NCBI GenBank assembly: GCA_019163175.1
Contig: JAFLKN010000022.1
Coordinates: 1 to 64,000, forward strand
Reading direction: 5' to 3'
From: Prolixibacteraceae bacterium
GTDB lineage: Bacteria; Bacteroidota; Bacteroidia; Bacteroidales; Prolixibacteraceae
DNA: 64,000 bases
Shown: in pieces, positions 54,057 to 63,943 of the stretch
Position numbering within the stretch: the stretch's first letter is position 1
How the letters are laid out: each line of letters begins with the position of its first letter
The notes under the pieces: model-generated
The model's input: only the letters and a program-made list of their open reading frames with translations
Told to the model about the DNA's origin: nothing
Databases searched by the model: none
Translations under genes and position numbers: made by a program

Positions 54057-54548
54057 TTACATTGATTTTGGTGTCAGTTGAAACGCCACATTTCCTTTGC
54101 GTGCTTCTATTTCAGTCCATTTTTCGACTGTAAAACTAAGGGCAACAGTTGAACAGGTTGGCATATCGGAGGTAAAATGTTTCACCAGGTTGTACACCAG
54201 TTGATGTACTGTTGGATTGTGTCCGAAAATAAAAACAGTCTGAATATCTTCAGAAAGTTGCTGGAGCATATCAACAAATCGCTGAGTGGTCAATCCTCCA
54301 TAAAATGAAGATTCCTGCCGGATTGTTTCGTGGTCGTATCCGAGGTTTTCACAGAAAATGCTCGCTGTGTGCATGGTTCGCACTGCTGGACTTGCGATTA
54401 CCAAATCAGGAGCAATCCCCAATTTTTTAAGCTGGTTGCTTATCTTATCAGCATCTTCAATACCTCTTTCCGTCAGGTCGCGGTTAAAATCATCGTCGTA
54501 ATCGTATGATACTGATTTTGCATGCCGCACAATTAGTACACGTTTCAT
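54057..54548 (-). CDS. SixA-like phosphohistidine phosphatase
   Basis: 163 residues. The RHG motif of the histidine phosphatase superfamily is at the start (MKRVLIVRHAKSVSYDYDDDFNRDLTERG), and the second catalytic His is in VFIFGHNPTVHQLVYNL. The length and the D-F-R-L-T-E-R-G pattern fit SixA, which removes phosphate from histidine-containing phosphotransfer domains. Given the many histidine kinases in the window it may affect their signalling, but the target is unproven. It sits 41 bp downstream of pbpC and probably shares its transcript. Confidence 0.9.
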   Translation of the reverse strand: MKRVLIVRHAKSVSYDYDDDFNRDLTERGIEDADKISNQLKKLGIAPDLVIASPAVRTMHTASIFCENLGYDHETIRQESSFYGGLTTQRFVDMLQQLSEDIQTVFIFGHNPTVHQLVYNLVKHFTSDMPTCSTVALSFTVEKWTEIEARKGNVAFQLTPKSM

Positions 54549-54589
54549 TGTAGTTTTGTTTTGATGGCTAAATTACGAAATTAAAAGTT

Positions 54590-56929
54590 TCAATTTCTGT
54601 TGCTGTTTTCAGTCGAATTCAGGATCGAAAATATACGTTTGAGCGTATTCCCATGTTCATCGGTTAAGGTGATGAGGTGCTGGCCAACTCCCGGGTTCAA
54701 TGGTTTCTGGTGAATGTAGCTTGTTGTGCCGATGTATTGATTGTCGAGGTGCCAGAATATTTTTACCGAAGCTTCGCGGTGAGCGACTTCAAAAACTACA
54801 TTGCCGGGTTTGCCGTCAACCGAACGGGGAATGTAAATTTTATCGTTTGCTCCCGGATAAATAAAATCCATTACCTGGTAATCGTCTTTTTTTGAGATGG
54901 CATTGTACGGAACTGACAAATACGATGGGTTGTATTTTTTGAAATAAAATTCCATTGCGGGAGGCAGCACAAACCATTTGGCAACACCCACATCGGCGAT
55001 AGCCTGATCAGACTGATTGCCGGCAATTTTTACGGATTGGCAATACGGACATGGCTCGGTTTTCAATCCTTTTTCCTGAATAGCTACCGTTTTCCCTGCA
55101 TTGCAGTTCTTTCCCATCCGATAGCCGCTGTGGCTGCAAACTTCGGCATATGTTATTTCCTTATCAGGTTGACGGTGCGGAGCTGATTCGGGAAGCAGAT
55201 TAATAATATTAAAGAGTAAGGGAGCTGCTGCCGTAACTCCGGTTAAGCCGGGCCGGCCTTCGCCGTTGGAGTTTCCTGCCCAGACACCCACTACATAATC
55301 AGGAGTTGTAGCAATGGCCCAGGCATCGCGGAACCCAAAACTGGTTCCGGTTTTCCAAGCAACTTGCCGCGACGATTGAAAATATTCCCATCCAGCATGT
55401 CCTTCAGGCCGGTTTACTTCCATTAAAGCCTGAAAGGTAAACCAGATGGCATCAGCATCAATCCGGCTTTCTTCGGGGGTTAGCTGATTGGTTTGCCCGG
55501 AAGGAACCAGTGAAGGGGCGTTGAAGTTTTCCTTAAAATACTGATGCTGGCGGTTGAAATTATTCAGTGTACGCGACATACCGGCATAGGCTGAGCACAG
55601 TTCCCAGAGCGAAGTTTCGCCACCACCAAGGATGAGCGAAAGTCCATAATGATCGGAGCTTTTCCGGAATGAGGTAAATCCAAAGCTTTTCAGCTTGTCC
55701 ATGAAACGATCTATTCCGTAGCGCTTCAGCATATAAATGGCCGGGATATTTAACGACCAGGATAAAGCCTGCGATGCCGGTACCGCTCCATGAAAAGTGT
55801 AGTCGAAATTTTTGGGTGCATAGCCTGAAAGATAGACCGGAATATCGGGCAGCAAGGCATTGGGTAACATTTCTCCGTCAGACAGCATCGATGCATAGAG
55901 AAATGGTTTCAGGATACTGCCGGTACTTCTCGGTGAACTGATCATGTCAACCTGATTGTTGCAATCGATTAAATTGTTGGCAGGTGAGTTACCAATGTAA
56001 GCCCGAACCTGATTGCTTTTTACATCAATCACGATAGCTGAAGCATTGAAAATATGCTGTGAGGCCAGCAAACTGCTTTGTTCTTTGACCAGTTCTTTAA
56101 CTTGTTGCTGTAGCTCATAGTTGATACCGGTCGTAATCAGTTCTCCGGGATTTGATTTTTTAAGTCGTTCGGTCAGGTGAAACGAATGGTCGGGCAGCGC
56201 AAATGGTTTCTCCGGAATGGCTTCTTCAATAGCCAATTCACAGTCCAGCGAATCGATTATTTTGCGGTCTAAAAGCTTTGTAAGCAATTTGTCGCGCTTG
56301 GCTTTCAGTTTTTGGTCGTTGTTCCCCGGGAAAATAAGTGACGGTGCATTGGGTAAAACGGCCAGCGTTGCGGCTTCGGCCCACGATAATCGTGTAGCGC
56401 TGTGCCCGAAATAACGCCAGCAGGCTGCATCAATACCCACCATATTTCCGCCAAACGGAGCATTGGTGGCATACAATGAAAGAATACTTTTTTTGCTGTA
56501 CAGCAACTCCAGTTTCAGTGCCGAAAAAACCTCCACCAATTTATTGCTTATCGTCCTGCTTTTACCGTTTCCGGCCATACGAGCCACCTGCATGGTGATG
56601 GTACTTCCGCCACTCACCACTCTTTTAGCCCTCAGGTTTTGCATAACAGCCCGGCCTATAGCAAACAGATTTACTCCCGGATGATACCGGAAATACTGAT
56701 CTTCGAACTCGATCAGGCAGGTTTTAAATTTATCCGGAACCGTATCATTTGAAGGGAATCGCCATTGCCCGTCAGTAGCAATACGGGCGCCAAGCAGCTG
56801 CCCGTCAGCAGCCAATACTACTGTTGAGCAGGGTTTGTTAAAGCCGGGCAGAGGCGCCGCTAAAATAAGAATCAGCAGCAGGGCCAGTAAAGCCAATAAG
56901 ATGCGAATCAGGTATTTTTTATGAATCAT
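54590..56929 (-). CDS. pbpC: Penicillin-binding protein 1C
   Basis: 779 residues from the ATG at 56929. A short TTG-coded extension to 56932 is not needed. A cytoplasmic N-terminal stretch and a membrane anchor (about 7-25) precede the GT51 glycosyltransferase (about 40-220, with EDQYFRYHPGVN, GGSTITMQVARM and KLELLYSKKSILSLY), then the transpeptidase (about 300-570, with SxxK in SPRSTGSILKPFLYA, SLNIPAIYML and KTGTSFGFRDAW). The C-terminal BiPBP_C domain follows (about 680-775). PBP1C makes peptidoglycan and is paired in many bacteria with an alpha-2-macroglobulin, which lies directly upstream (132 bp). The repeat at 56973-57047 is in the gap. Confidence 0.95.
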   Translation of the reverse strand: MIHKKYLIRILLALLALLLILILAAPLPGFNKPCSTVVLAADGQLLGARIATDGQWRFPSNDTVPDKFKTCLIEFEDQYFRYHPGVNLFAIGRAVMQNLRAKRVVSGGSTITMQVARMAGNGKSRTISNKLVEVFSALKLELLYSKKSILSLYATNAPFGGNMVGIDAACWRYFGHSATRLSWAEAATLAVLPNAPSLIFPGNNDQKLKAKRDKLLTKLLDRKIIDSLDCELAIEEAIPEKPFALPDHSFHLTERLKKSNPGELITTGINYELQQQVKELVKEQSSLLASQHIFNASAIVIDVKSNQVRAYIGNSPANNLIDCNNQVDMISSPRSTGSILKPFLYASMLSDGEMLPNALLPDIPVYLSGYAPKNFDYTFHGAVPASQALSWSLNIPAIYMLKRYGIDRFMDKLKSFGFTSFRKSSDHYGLSLILGGGETSLWELCSAYAGMSRTLNNFNRQHQYFKENFNAPSLVPSGQTNQLTPEESRIDADAIWFTFQALMEVNRPEGHAGWEYFQSSRQVAWKTGTSFGFRDAWAIATTPDYVVGVWAGNSNGEGRPGLTGVTAAAPLLFNIINLLPESAPHRQPDKEITYAEVCSHSGYRMGKNCNAGKTVAIQEKGLKTEPCPYCQSVKIAGNQSDQAIADVGVAKWFVLPPAMEFYFKKYNPSYLSVPYNAISKKDDYQVMDFIYPGANDKIYIPRSVDGKPGNVVFEVAHREASVKIFWHLDNQYIGTTSYIHQKPLNPGVGQHLITLTDEHGNTLKRIFSILNSTENSNRN

Positions 56930-56972
56930 CAACTTCTACAATCTTTCTATTTGCTCCTCGTGTAATTATGGG

Positions 56973-57047
56973 ATGCCGAAATAAATTCGGCATGACGCTC
57001 CGTTTTTGGTGTTTCGGTGAAAGAACGTCATTCTGAACTTGTTTCAG
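56973..57047. repeat. Two short palindromic repeats between A2M and pbpC
   Basis: ATGCCGAA (56973-56980) and TTCGGCAT (56986-56993) flank ATAAA. Further on, CTGAA (57033-57037) and TTCAG (57043-57047) lie in the CGTCATTCTGAACTTG-type unit that is widespread as an intergenic repeat. The two lie in the A2M-to-pbpC intergenic gap and the hairpins might reduce read-through. Confidence 0.65.
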
Positions 57048-57061
57048 GATCTCAAGAATAT

Positions 57062-60000
57062 CTATTTATTCACCTCTACCCACATTCCGGGGATCACCGA
57101 CAGATACTTCTTATCGTACATGGCTTCGGTCTGGATATTTGGGAAATAGTATTTACCCAGATACGAAGCGTTCAGTATAATCAGATAAGTTTTGGCCTGT
57201 CCTTTTTTTAGATCAAAATAGGTACACACTTTATCGTCGCGGAAATCGCGGTAGTCGAACGAATCTTCATTTACGGCAGTTGTCTGGTTAAACATGCGCG
57301 TGTTCCTGATTTCCCATCCCGACGGAACCTGGAAGGTCAATGCGCATTGCGAAACATCTTCCAACGATTTGTTTTTGATTTGAACTACTGCCATAAAATC
57401 AGTTCCCTGAGTCAATTTGGTGACGTCAATCGGAGTTTTGTCCTTGCCAATAAATTTGACCGTAGTTTCCAGATTCCGGTCAGTTTTAACCGACTGTCCG
57501 GACTTGGGGATTCCTTCGGTGAAGTAATTCACAAACACGGTGCCCGACGAAGTGTTTTTGATCGAGATTTGCTGTTCTTCAGGCAAGTCGGTTGATAAGG
57601 CGGTGCTGAAAAGTGTGGAAGTTTTAAAGGTCTCGTTTACCTTTTTGTTGAGCGACATGGTGTACGATAAGCCTTTCTGATCCGTATTCATCTTTTCCAT
57701 GGTTTTGCTCACCGCAATCAGTGCAAAGGCGGTCGTTTGCGTGTTCATCCATTCACCACTGTTCAAACTTTTTGCAATTTGATCGTAAAGCGTAAACATG
57801 TTGTTCTGATCGTTCAGCCTGACCATGGCCAACAGTAACATGGCTCGGTCGCGGGTTTGGTCGCCATAAGTGTAGCCATTGAAATTTTCCGTTGGATTGA
57901 TGTTTCGCATGTCAACCAGTTCATAGGCAGCCTCGGGTCGTCCGGCTTCAGCATAGGCAGCAGCCAAAAACCAGCGTCCGGCAATTGGCATATTTTGATC
58001 TTCGCGCAAACGGTTCATGGCACTGAAACTTGGTTTGTCGGCCAGAGCCAGCGTGTATAAGCGGTAAGCCTGTACCACTTTCTGATAGGGCAGATTTCCC
58101 TTCCAGTCGGATGCTATACGAGCCTGATAGGTGATCCAGCTTTTTTTCATTTGTGGCGAAATGGTGAAGCCTTTCAATTCGGCCTCGCTGAAGAAATGAC
58201 CGGCGTAATTGGTCAGCCATTCGTCGTTCGCCGCGCTCCCCGGCCAGAAACCAAAAGAACCATCCGTATTCTGGTGCTGTTTAAGCTTCGAAATTCCGGC
58301 CTGAATGTTAAACGCGATTTGCCTTTTTTGTTCCTGATCCAATTCCTGAATTCCGGAGAGGAAAAGTTGCGGAAATACCGATGAAATGGTTTGCTCTGTG
58401 CATCCGTGCGGGTATTCGATCAGGTAATTGATTCTTGAACTCAGGTTAACCGAAGGCAGTCCGCTAACCGTTACAATGGCTTTGTTACTGCCTTTGGTGC
58501 CGAACGGGACAAGCGCATAACTGGCTTCCTCGCCCGCATTGAGGATTTTGGTTACACTTTTTGAGATCGGCAATTCTTTCGATTTTACCGGAATATTTAT
58601 TTCGTATTTGGTCGATTCGTTGCCCGATGTGGCCGTGAATGTAATGGTTCCAAATCCGGGCAATTCCGAAGTTTTTATCCTGAATTCAACTCCTTTTTCG
58701 CCAATTTCGCTGAAATTCAGGCTTGTTTCTTTAGCCGACAAAATGCTGAAATGCTCCGAACAGTCCATTTTAATGCGCACATTTTTTAGGGAAGCTTCCT
58801 GTGCAAAAACCGAGACCGGTATGGTTATTTCTTCGTTGAACCCAAGGCTTCTCGGGGCAACAGGCAGCAACATCAACGGACTTTTCACTGCACTTGTTTT
58901 TTCAGTACTTCCGTACGAACCTTCATTTCCGGCAATAATCATGGTTCGAACCGATCCGGAATAGGCCGGAATATCGAGCGTGTGTTTGCGGGTCTGACCT
59001 TTTTCGAGGTGGAAAGGCCCGGCAAAGCGAACAACCGGTTTAAACCGGTTTGCCTTGTTTTTCGACGGATCGACCGGATTCATGTCGCCACCAATGGCAA
59101 ATAACTTTTCAATTCGTCCGCCAAAAGCACCAAGCACATCGTCGAACAAATCCCATGTTTTTACGCCCAATGCTTCACGCTGATAAATACCTATCCACGG
59201 GTCAGGAGTGGCAAATCCGGTCAGGTCGAGCAAACCTTCGTCAACCATAGCAATGGTGTAATTCATGGCTTTTCCGTTTTTCTCGCCAACTGTCAGGCTG
59301 ATTTGTTTTTCGGGACGGAACTCGGCAGGTATCTGCAAAACAGGGAACAATCTTGATCCCGGATTTTCAACAGGCACCGGAATTACGCCATACATGCGGA
59401 TAGGGTTGTCGTTGTTCCGCTGTCCGAAAGGCTGCAGCAGACTGATGTGTACATAGGCACAGGGCGCCATAGCTTCGGTCGCTTTTATTTTCAGGTTGTT
59501 GTTTCCTGAATCGGTATCGATCCAGAATTTATCGATTACCGTTGTTCCGTTTTCGATGGTAATCAAAGCCCGTCCTTTGTCGGGAGCCGGGAAACTGATG
59601 TGAATGTTCTCACCTGTGGTGTACTTCTTTTTATCCGCAGTAAAGCTTAGCATGGTAGCCTGATTGGAGGCGTGATCTTCGTAATAATAATCGGGTTTGT
59701 TGTAAACGGTCTGGCTGCTGGTGTGGCCCGAGGACGATTGAACAACAACCATATAGCGGCCCCATTTCAATTTATTGAATTCACTGTTGAGCGTAATGGG
59801 TTTGCCGTTGACTTCCACCGTTTTTGAAACAACGAGATTCGCATTGCTGCGCGAAATGTAGCTGCCGATATTCTGGTCAGACGATTCCCACCACCAACGC
59901 CATTCCATCTTGTAAATCATTAGCTGAAACTCGTCGGAAACCGCTTGCCCCAATGGATTAACCGCAACCAGTTTAATTGGTGAGTTGTCTTCCACTTTTA

Positions 60001-62605
60001 TGTATTCGCTGTTTTCGCTGGCCCGGGCAATAAAGAGTCCGGCATATTTCGGGAATGGCGAGTATTTTCGGGTAAACTGGCGGATGCTGGCATCACCTCC
60101 GGGTTCGAAAACACGAACGGTAAAATCGGCACTCAGCATTCCGGGCGCATCGCTTATTTTCCCGAATTGAAGCGGACAGGGCAAAGTTCCGTTGGCATCC
60201 GAAGCTTTGTCGACCAGTGTTTTGGTCTCGTATTTAAACGACTTGGTGGCATCGTCGAAACAGTACAGCGGATAATCTTCGAATTTGGTTTGACCAGCCC
60301 GTAAACTAAGTTCCACCACGGTGCGCAATCCCGGAGCCTTAATTCCGGTCAGCCAGTTCGATTCCACCTGCGCTGTCGAAAACAGATCTTCACTTCTGAT
60401 CAGCTCGTCTTTGCTAGTAAAATTGATTTTTAGCCGGTTGGGTTTTATGGTTTCTATGCGCAGCGGTTTGCTGAATTCAGCCCCTCCAATGGAAACCAGA
60501 ACTTTCCAAATACCGGTTTCGGCATCAGGAGAAGTGGCGGTACGGAAAGTGAGTAAGCGCTTTTTATCGAGATTTTGCAACTGCTCCTGAAGGATTTGCC
60601 CTTTGGGATTCATCAGCTTGAAAATAACCGGGTGTTTATCGGGCAGGGAGGAATAGCGGTCGTCAATAAATACCGAAGTGTAAATGGAATCTCCGGGTCG
60701 CCAAACGCCACGTTCAGCATAAATAAAAGCTTTAATTCCGGCCTGAATTTTCTCTCCGGCCACGTCAAACTGACTCAGCGATAACGTATTTGAATCGTTT
60801 AATTTCAGATATGATTTTTGATCGTTCTGTTCGGCAACCAGCATAAATGGCTTTTGAGATACAGGAATAGTGCAAAATCCCTGCTCGTCAGATACGCCGG
60901 TTCCGATGCTCTGAAGCTGATAATTAAAAACTTCCATTTTCACGCCTTTCATCGGCATGGCCGTTTGAATGTCGGAACAAGCCACCACAATTTCGTCGGC
61001 AACACCTTTCTTCACGGTAAGGCCGATGTTGCTCACCAGAATATTCCGGCGGATGTTTCGGTCGCTGGTGTAATAAGCCCGCGAGCATGGATTGTCGCGC
61101 AATTGCCAGTCATAATACCGGTCGTTGTAGTCGTTTTGCCAGGTGTCCGGATTTTCCCAGTAATCCTTTTCGTTTTCCACGGCATGATTGCTGTCGTAAG
61201 TTTCAGCTTCTTTTTTGTCGGGACTTTCGCCACAGGAATAAACCGAATACGCTTTTTGCATCCCGATTTCCACTTCGTAAATGGCTCCTTTTTCAATACT
61301 AATGTGCTTGGAAAGATCGATGGAGAACGCATTCCATTTGTTGAAATTCACAAATTCGCTGCTCACCAAATCAATTCGTTTGCTGTAAACCAGTCTGCCG
61401 ACATGTTTCAAATCCCAGGTGTCGTCGAGCGATGAATTTTGAAGGAAGCGGACCATGTTCGAAGGGAAAACTTTTACAATCCGTAGGTCAACAGCTTTCA
61501 GGTTAACCGATTCGAATGGAAAAATAACGGCGCCATTGTCGGGCATAATTACACCCCGTCCGGGCAATCGGAGAGCAGGTTTCAACAATTTGAAATCTAT
61601 TTCGAGGCTGTAGCTCTGCGGTAACTTTGTCCCCGCCTGATTTTTAATACTTCCATCAATGGCAAGGTTGTACACACCGGCCAAACGCTCGCTTAGGTAA
61701 AGGGTTATCCGGTTGCCTTCCACCCCGAGTTCCATCGGTGTATTCACTCTCAATTCAATCAATCCTTCCAAATCCTGCAAACTGTTTATCGGATCAGAAA
61801 AAATGAGTTTTACCTGCTGCTCCGGCTGATGAATGACCGTTGAGCTGATCAGTTTGAAATCGTTGGCTGCTGGTATCTCGATTTTTGTTTTGCCTTTTTC
61901 TTTTACGTCAACAGCTTTCCCGTTCCAACTGAGTTCTACGGTCGAAGCTTTGTCTTTTCGACGAATATCCATGACCGAAAAGAGGTGGCGGTTTTCATTT
62001 CCCGAATGATCCCACTGTACCGATAAATCTCTTCCGTCTTGTTCCGCTTCAATAATTTGCTCAACCTCTTCGGGTTTTAGCGGCACCGAAGCGAGGATTT
62101 CGCCTTGCAGCAGATACGGACTGTTTGGTTCCGACGAGCTTGTTTTCAGGCCATCGACCGAAACAGTGAAATTGCGTTTCAGGGTAAAGGCATTAAACGT
62201 TAAAACCTCGTATTTCGTAGGAAGATCGATCACATTTTTCAGTCGGAAAGTAATTTTATACTCGGTTCCTTCATCCAGATTTTCGGTTGGTTTAAACGCA
62301 AATATTCCGTCGCTGTAAGTGCACTCACCTTTTACCGATGGTTCAGTTTCAAAAAGCTTGCTGAGGTCGATGCCTGCCTTTTTATTTTCTATGGTATTCG
62401 CAACGGCTGTTGTTAGTTTGACCCGAAACGACGAATTGACCGGAATGATTCCGCTGGTGTATTCTTCGATGTATGTGCTGAATCCCGCATCAATTTCCAG
62501 GATGTGGACCACCTGGCCTGAAGGTTTGTTTTGCTGCCTGCATGAGGCGAAACAACAAAGGAATAATACGCCAATAATAAGCTGAAGGGTGGTCCTTGTT
62601 TTCAT
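57062..62605 (-). CDS. Bacterial alpha-2-macroglobulin lipoprotein
   Basis: 1847 residues, a normal size for this family (E. coli YfhM about 1650). The signal MKTRTTLQLIIGVLFLCCFASC gives a lipoprotein. Macroglobulin-like MG domains run through the N-terminal two-thirds (for example FIYAERGVWRPGDSIYTSVFI). The thioester motif CTEQ (Cys1402, in YPHGCTEQTISSVFPQL) is intact, followed by the alpha-helical TED domain with KQHQNTDGSFGFWPG. These proteins trap invading proteases: cleavage exposes the thioester, which binds the protease. Paired with pbpC downstream it forms a periplasmic defence and repair unit. No frameshift or truncation is visible. Confidence 0.95.
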   Translation of the reverse strand: MKTRTTLQLIIGVLFLCCFASCRQQNKPSGQVVHILEIDAGFSTYIEEYTSGIIPVNSSFRVKLTTAVANTIENKKAGIDLSKLFETEPSVKGECTYSDGIFAFKPTENLDEGTEYKITFRLKNVIDLPTKYEVLTFNAFTLKRNFTVSVDGLKTSSSEPNSPYLLQGEILASVPLKPEEVEQIIEAEQDGRDLSVQWDHSGNENRHLFSVMDIRRKDKASTVELSWNGKAVDVKEKGKTKIEIPAANDFKLISSTVIHQPEQQVKLIFSDPINSLQDLEGLIELRVNTPMELGVEGNRITLYLSERLAGVYNLAIDGSIKNQAGTKLPQSYSLEIDFKLLKPALRLPGRGVIMPDNGAVIFPFESVNLKAVDLRIVKVFPSNMVRFLQNSSLDDTWDLKHVGRLVYSKRIDLVSSEFVNFNKWNAFSIDLSKHISIEKGAIYEVEIGMQKAYSVYSCGESPDKKEAETYDSNHAVENEKDYWENPDTWQNDYNDRYYDWQLRDNPCSRAYYTSDRNIRRNILVSNIGLTVKKGVADEIVVACSDIQTAMPMKGVKMEVFNYQLQSIGTGVSDEQGFCTIPVSQKPFMLVAEQNDQKSYLKLNDSNTLSLSQFDVAGEKIQAGIKAFIYAERGVWRPGDSIYTSVFIDDRYSSLPDKHPVIFKLMNPKGQILQEQLQNLDKKRLLTFRTATSPDAETGIWKVLVSIGGAEFSKPLRIETIKPNRLKINFTSKDELIRSEDLFSTAQVESNWLTGIKAPGLRTVVELSLRAGQTKFEDYPLYCFDDATKSFKYETKTLVDKASDANGTLPCPLQFGKISDAPGMLSADFTVRVFEPGGDASIRQFTRKYSPFPKYAGLFIARASENSEYIKVEDNSPIKLVAVNPLGQAVSDEFQLMIYKMEWRWWWESSDQNIGSYISRSNANLVVSKTVEVNGKPITLNSEFNKLKWGRYMVVVQSSSGHTSSQTVYNKPDYYYEDHASNQATMLSFTADKKKYTTGENIHISFPAPDKGRALITIENGTTVIDKFWIDTDSGNNNLKIKATEAMAPCAYVHISLLQPFGQRNNDNPIRMYGVIPVPVENPGSRLFPVLQIPAEFRPEKQISLTVGEKNGKAMNYTIAMVDEGLLDLTGFATPDPWIGIYQREALGVKTWDLFDDVLGAFGGRIEKLFAIGGDMNPVDPSKNKANRFKPVVRFAGPFHLEKGQTRKHTLDIPAYSGSVRTMIIAGNEGSYGSTEKTSAVKSPLMLLPVAPRSLGFNEEITIPVSVFAQEASLKNVRIKMDCSEHFSILSAKETSLNFSEIGEKGVEFRIKTSELPGFGTITFTATSGNESTKYEINIPVKSKELPISKSVTKILNAGEEASYALVPFGTKGSNKAIVTVSGLPSVNLSSRINYLIEYPHGCTEQTISSVFPQLFLSGIQELDQEQKRQIAFNIQAGISKLKQHQNTDGSFGFWPGSAANDEWLTNYAGHFFSEAELKGFTISPQMKKSWITYQARIASDWKGNLPYQKVVQAYRLYTLALADKPSFSAMNRLREDQNMPIAGRWFLAAAYAEAGRPEAAYELVDMRNINPTENFNGYTYGDQTRDRAMLLLAMVRLNDQNNMFTLYDQIAKSLNSGEWMNTQTTAFALIAVSKTMEKMNTDQKGLSYTMSLNKKVNETFKTSTLFSTALSTDLPEEQQISIKNTSSGTVFVNYFTEGIPKSGQSVKTDRNLETTVKFIGKDKTPIDVTKLTQGTDFMAVVQIKNKSLEDVSQCALTFQVPSGWEIRNTRMFNQTTAVNEDSFDYRDFRDDKVCTYFDLKKGQAKTYLIILNASYLGKYYFPNIQTEAMYDKKYLSVIPGMWVEVNK

Positions 62606-62755
62606 GGAAATTTGGATTTTATATTTTATATAAAGTTAGATATTCGTTCGGAATAAATTGTAAAATTGTAGAACGAAAAATATCTCCATTGACATATCTT
62701 TCACATAAAAAATATGTGTTGTGCCTGATGAGGTAGGGGAGTTTAATATTATAGA

Positions 62756-63265
62756 ATGAAACGAATTGGATTGTTGTCGGATACGCATGGAACCTTGAGT
62801 ACACGGATATTTAAGTTTTTTGAACCGGTTGACGAAATATGGCATGCCGGCGACATTGGCAATGCCGAAACGGCCGATCGGCTTTCGGCTTTTAAACCCT
62901 TGCGGGCTGTTTACGGCAATATCGACGACCATATTTTACGACGTATGTTTCCGGCCGATAACCGTTTTTTTTGCGAAGAGGTAGATGTTTTAATTACGCA
63001 TATTGGCGGGTATCCGGGCAGGTATGAAGCCCGTGTGCGAAACCAGTTTAAAGTAAAGGCGCCGCAGCTTTTTATTTGTGGCCATTCGCATATCCTGAAA
63101 GTTATTTTCGATCCGAAATATCACATGCTGCACATCAATCCCGGTGCGGCCGGAAACAAAGGGTTTCACCAGGTTTGCACCGCTGTTCGGTTTGTGATTG
63201 ACGGAAAAAATATTAAAGACCTGGAAGTGCTGGAATTCGAGCGAACGGCGTTTCACGAAGCCTGA
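62756..63265 (+). CDS. YfcE/MJ0936-like metallophosphoesterase
   Basis: 169 residues. The calcineurin-like metal site is complete: SDTHG (LLSDTHGTL), AGDIG (HAGDIGNAE), GNIDD, THIGG and CGHSH, with the final INPGAAGNKG of the MJ0936/YfcE group. It hydrolyses phosphodiesters with Mn2+ or similar; the substrate is not known. The gene is divergent from A2M, and the gap of 150 bp shows only AT-rich sequence. Confidence 0.92.
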   Translation: MKRIGLLSDTHGTLSTRIFKFFEPVDEIWHAGDIGNAETADRLSAFKPLRAVYGNIDDHILRRMFPADNRFFCEEVDVLITHIGGYPGRYEARVRNQFKVKAPQLFICGHSHILKVIFDPKYHMLHINPGAAGNKGFHQVCTAVRFVIDGKNIKDLEVLEFERTAFHEA

Positions 63266-63350
63266 TTAAAAGCAAAAAAGCCTGTGCTAAAAATATGCTC
63301 AATACAAAGATAAGCTCAAAAAAGTAGTTTATATTTACCACTATTTACAA

Positions 63351-63359
63351 GTTATTGCC
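63351..63359. repeat. Left inverted repeat of the terminal gene
   Basis: GTTATTGCC (63351-63359) is the near-reverse complement (one mismatch) of GGCCATAAC (63944-63952), which follows the stop codon of the gene between them. It lies 35 bp before the ATG at 63394. Confidence 0.5.
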
Positions 63360-63393
63360 AATTATAAGTGCGACACGACAGATACAGTTGACA

Positions 63394-63930
63394 ATGAGGA
63401 AACAAAAAAATAGCAAAACGAGTATTGGAGGATTTATCTTTTTAGGACTTATACTCTTAACAGTTTTGAGTGTTTTTACAATTGAGCAATATCGTAAATA
63501 TGGAGAGAGAAAAGCTTTAAAATATGGCATTGAAACAACTTGTACCATCACAGAGATTCATAATATTAAAACAGAGCTTGTTAGATATTGCTATAAAGTA
63601 AATGGGAGAGATTATTATTCGGACAAAGCGACACCCTTTAGCAGTATTATCCCAGGAGAAAAATTTTACCTGAGATATCTTAAAGAGAGTCCCAATATTA
63701 ATATGATTCAATTTGATAAGCCAATGTTGACGGACATAGAATCAATTAAGATTAAAGGCAGGATATTGAGAATAAGAAAGAACAATGAAGCAGTATTTGA
63801 TTACAAATATCAAGCTAAAATCTATGAAAGGTGGCAATTACTTAGACAGAGCCATTTCCTAGCAATTAATGATTCTGTTGAAATTGCAATTCATAAAGAC
63901 AAACCAGAAATTGGAATTATTAGATATTGA
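63394..63930 (+). CDS. Hypothetical membrane protein, bounded by inverted repeats
   Basis: 178 residues from the ATG at 63394 (MRKQKNSKTSIGG); a frame with a TTG start at 63355 is less likely. One N-terminal membrane segment (about 10-31, GGFIFLGLILLTVLSVF) is followed by a mostly soluble Lys/Ile-rich domain (RYCYKVNGRDYYSDKATPF, FYLRYLKESPNINMIQFDKPM). Its A/T-rich composition differs from the neighbours (Lys, Asn, Ile codons are frequent). I do not recognise the family; the first half resembles small DUF-type proteins with a signal anchor. It is bounded by GTTATTGCC and GGCCATAAC and followed by a GC-rich repeat at 63953-64000, which suggests a mobile gene cassette (inference). Confidence 0.6.
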   Translation: MRKQKNSKTSIGGFIFLGLILLTVLSVFTIEQYRKYGERKALKYGIETTCTITEIHNIKTELVRYCYKVNGRDYYSDKATPFSSIIPGEKFYLRYLKESPNINMIQFDKPMLTDIESIKIKGRILRIRKNNEAVFDYKYQAKIYERWQLLRQSHFLAINDSVEIAIHKDKPEIGIIRY

Positions 63931-63943
63931 AAATAAATAACTC

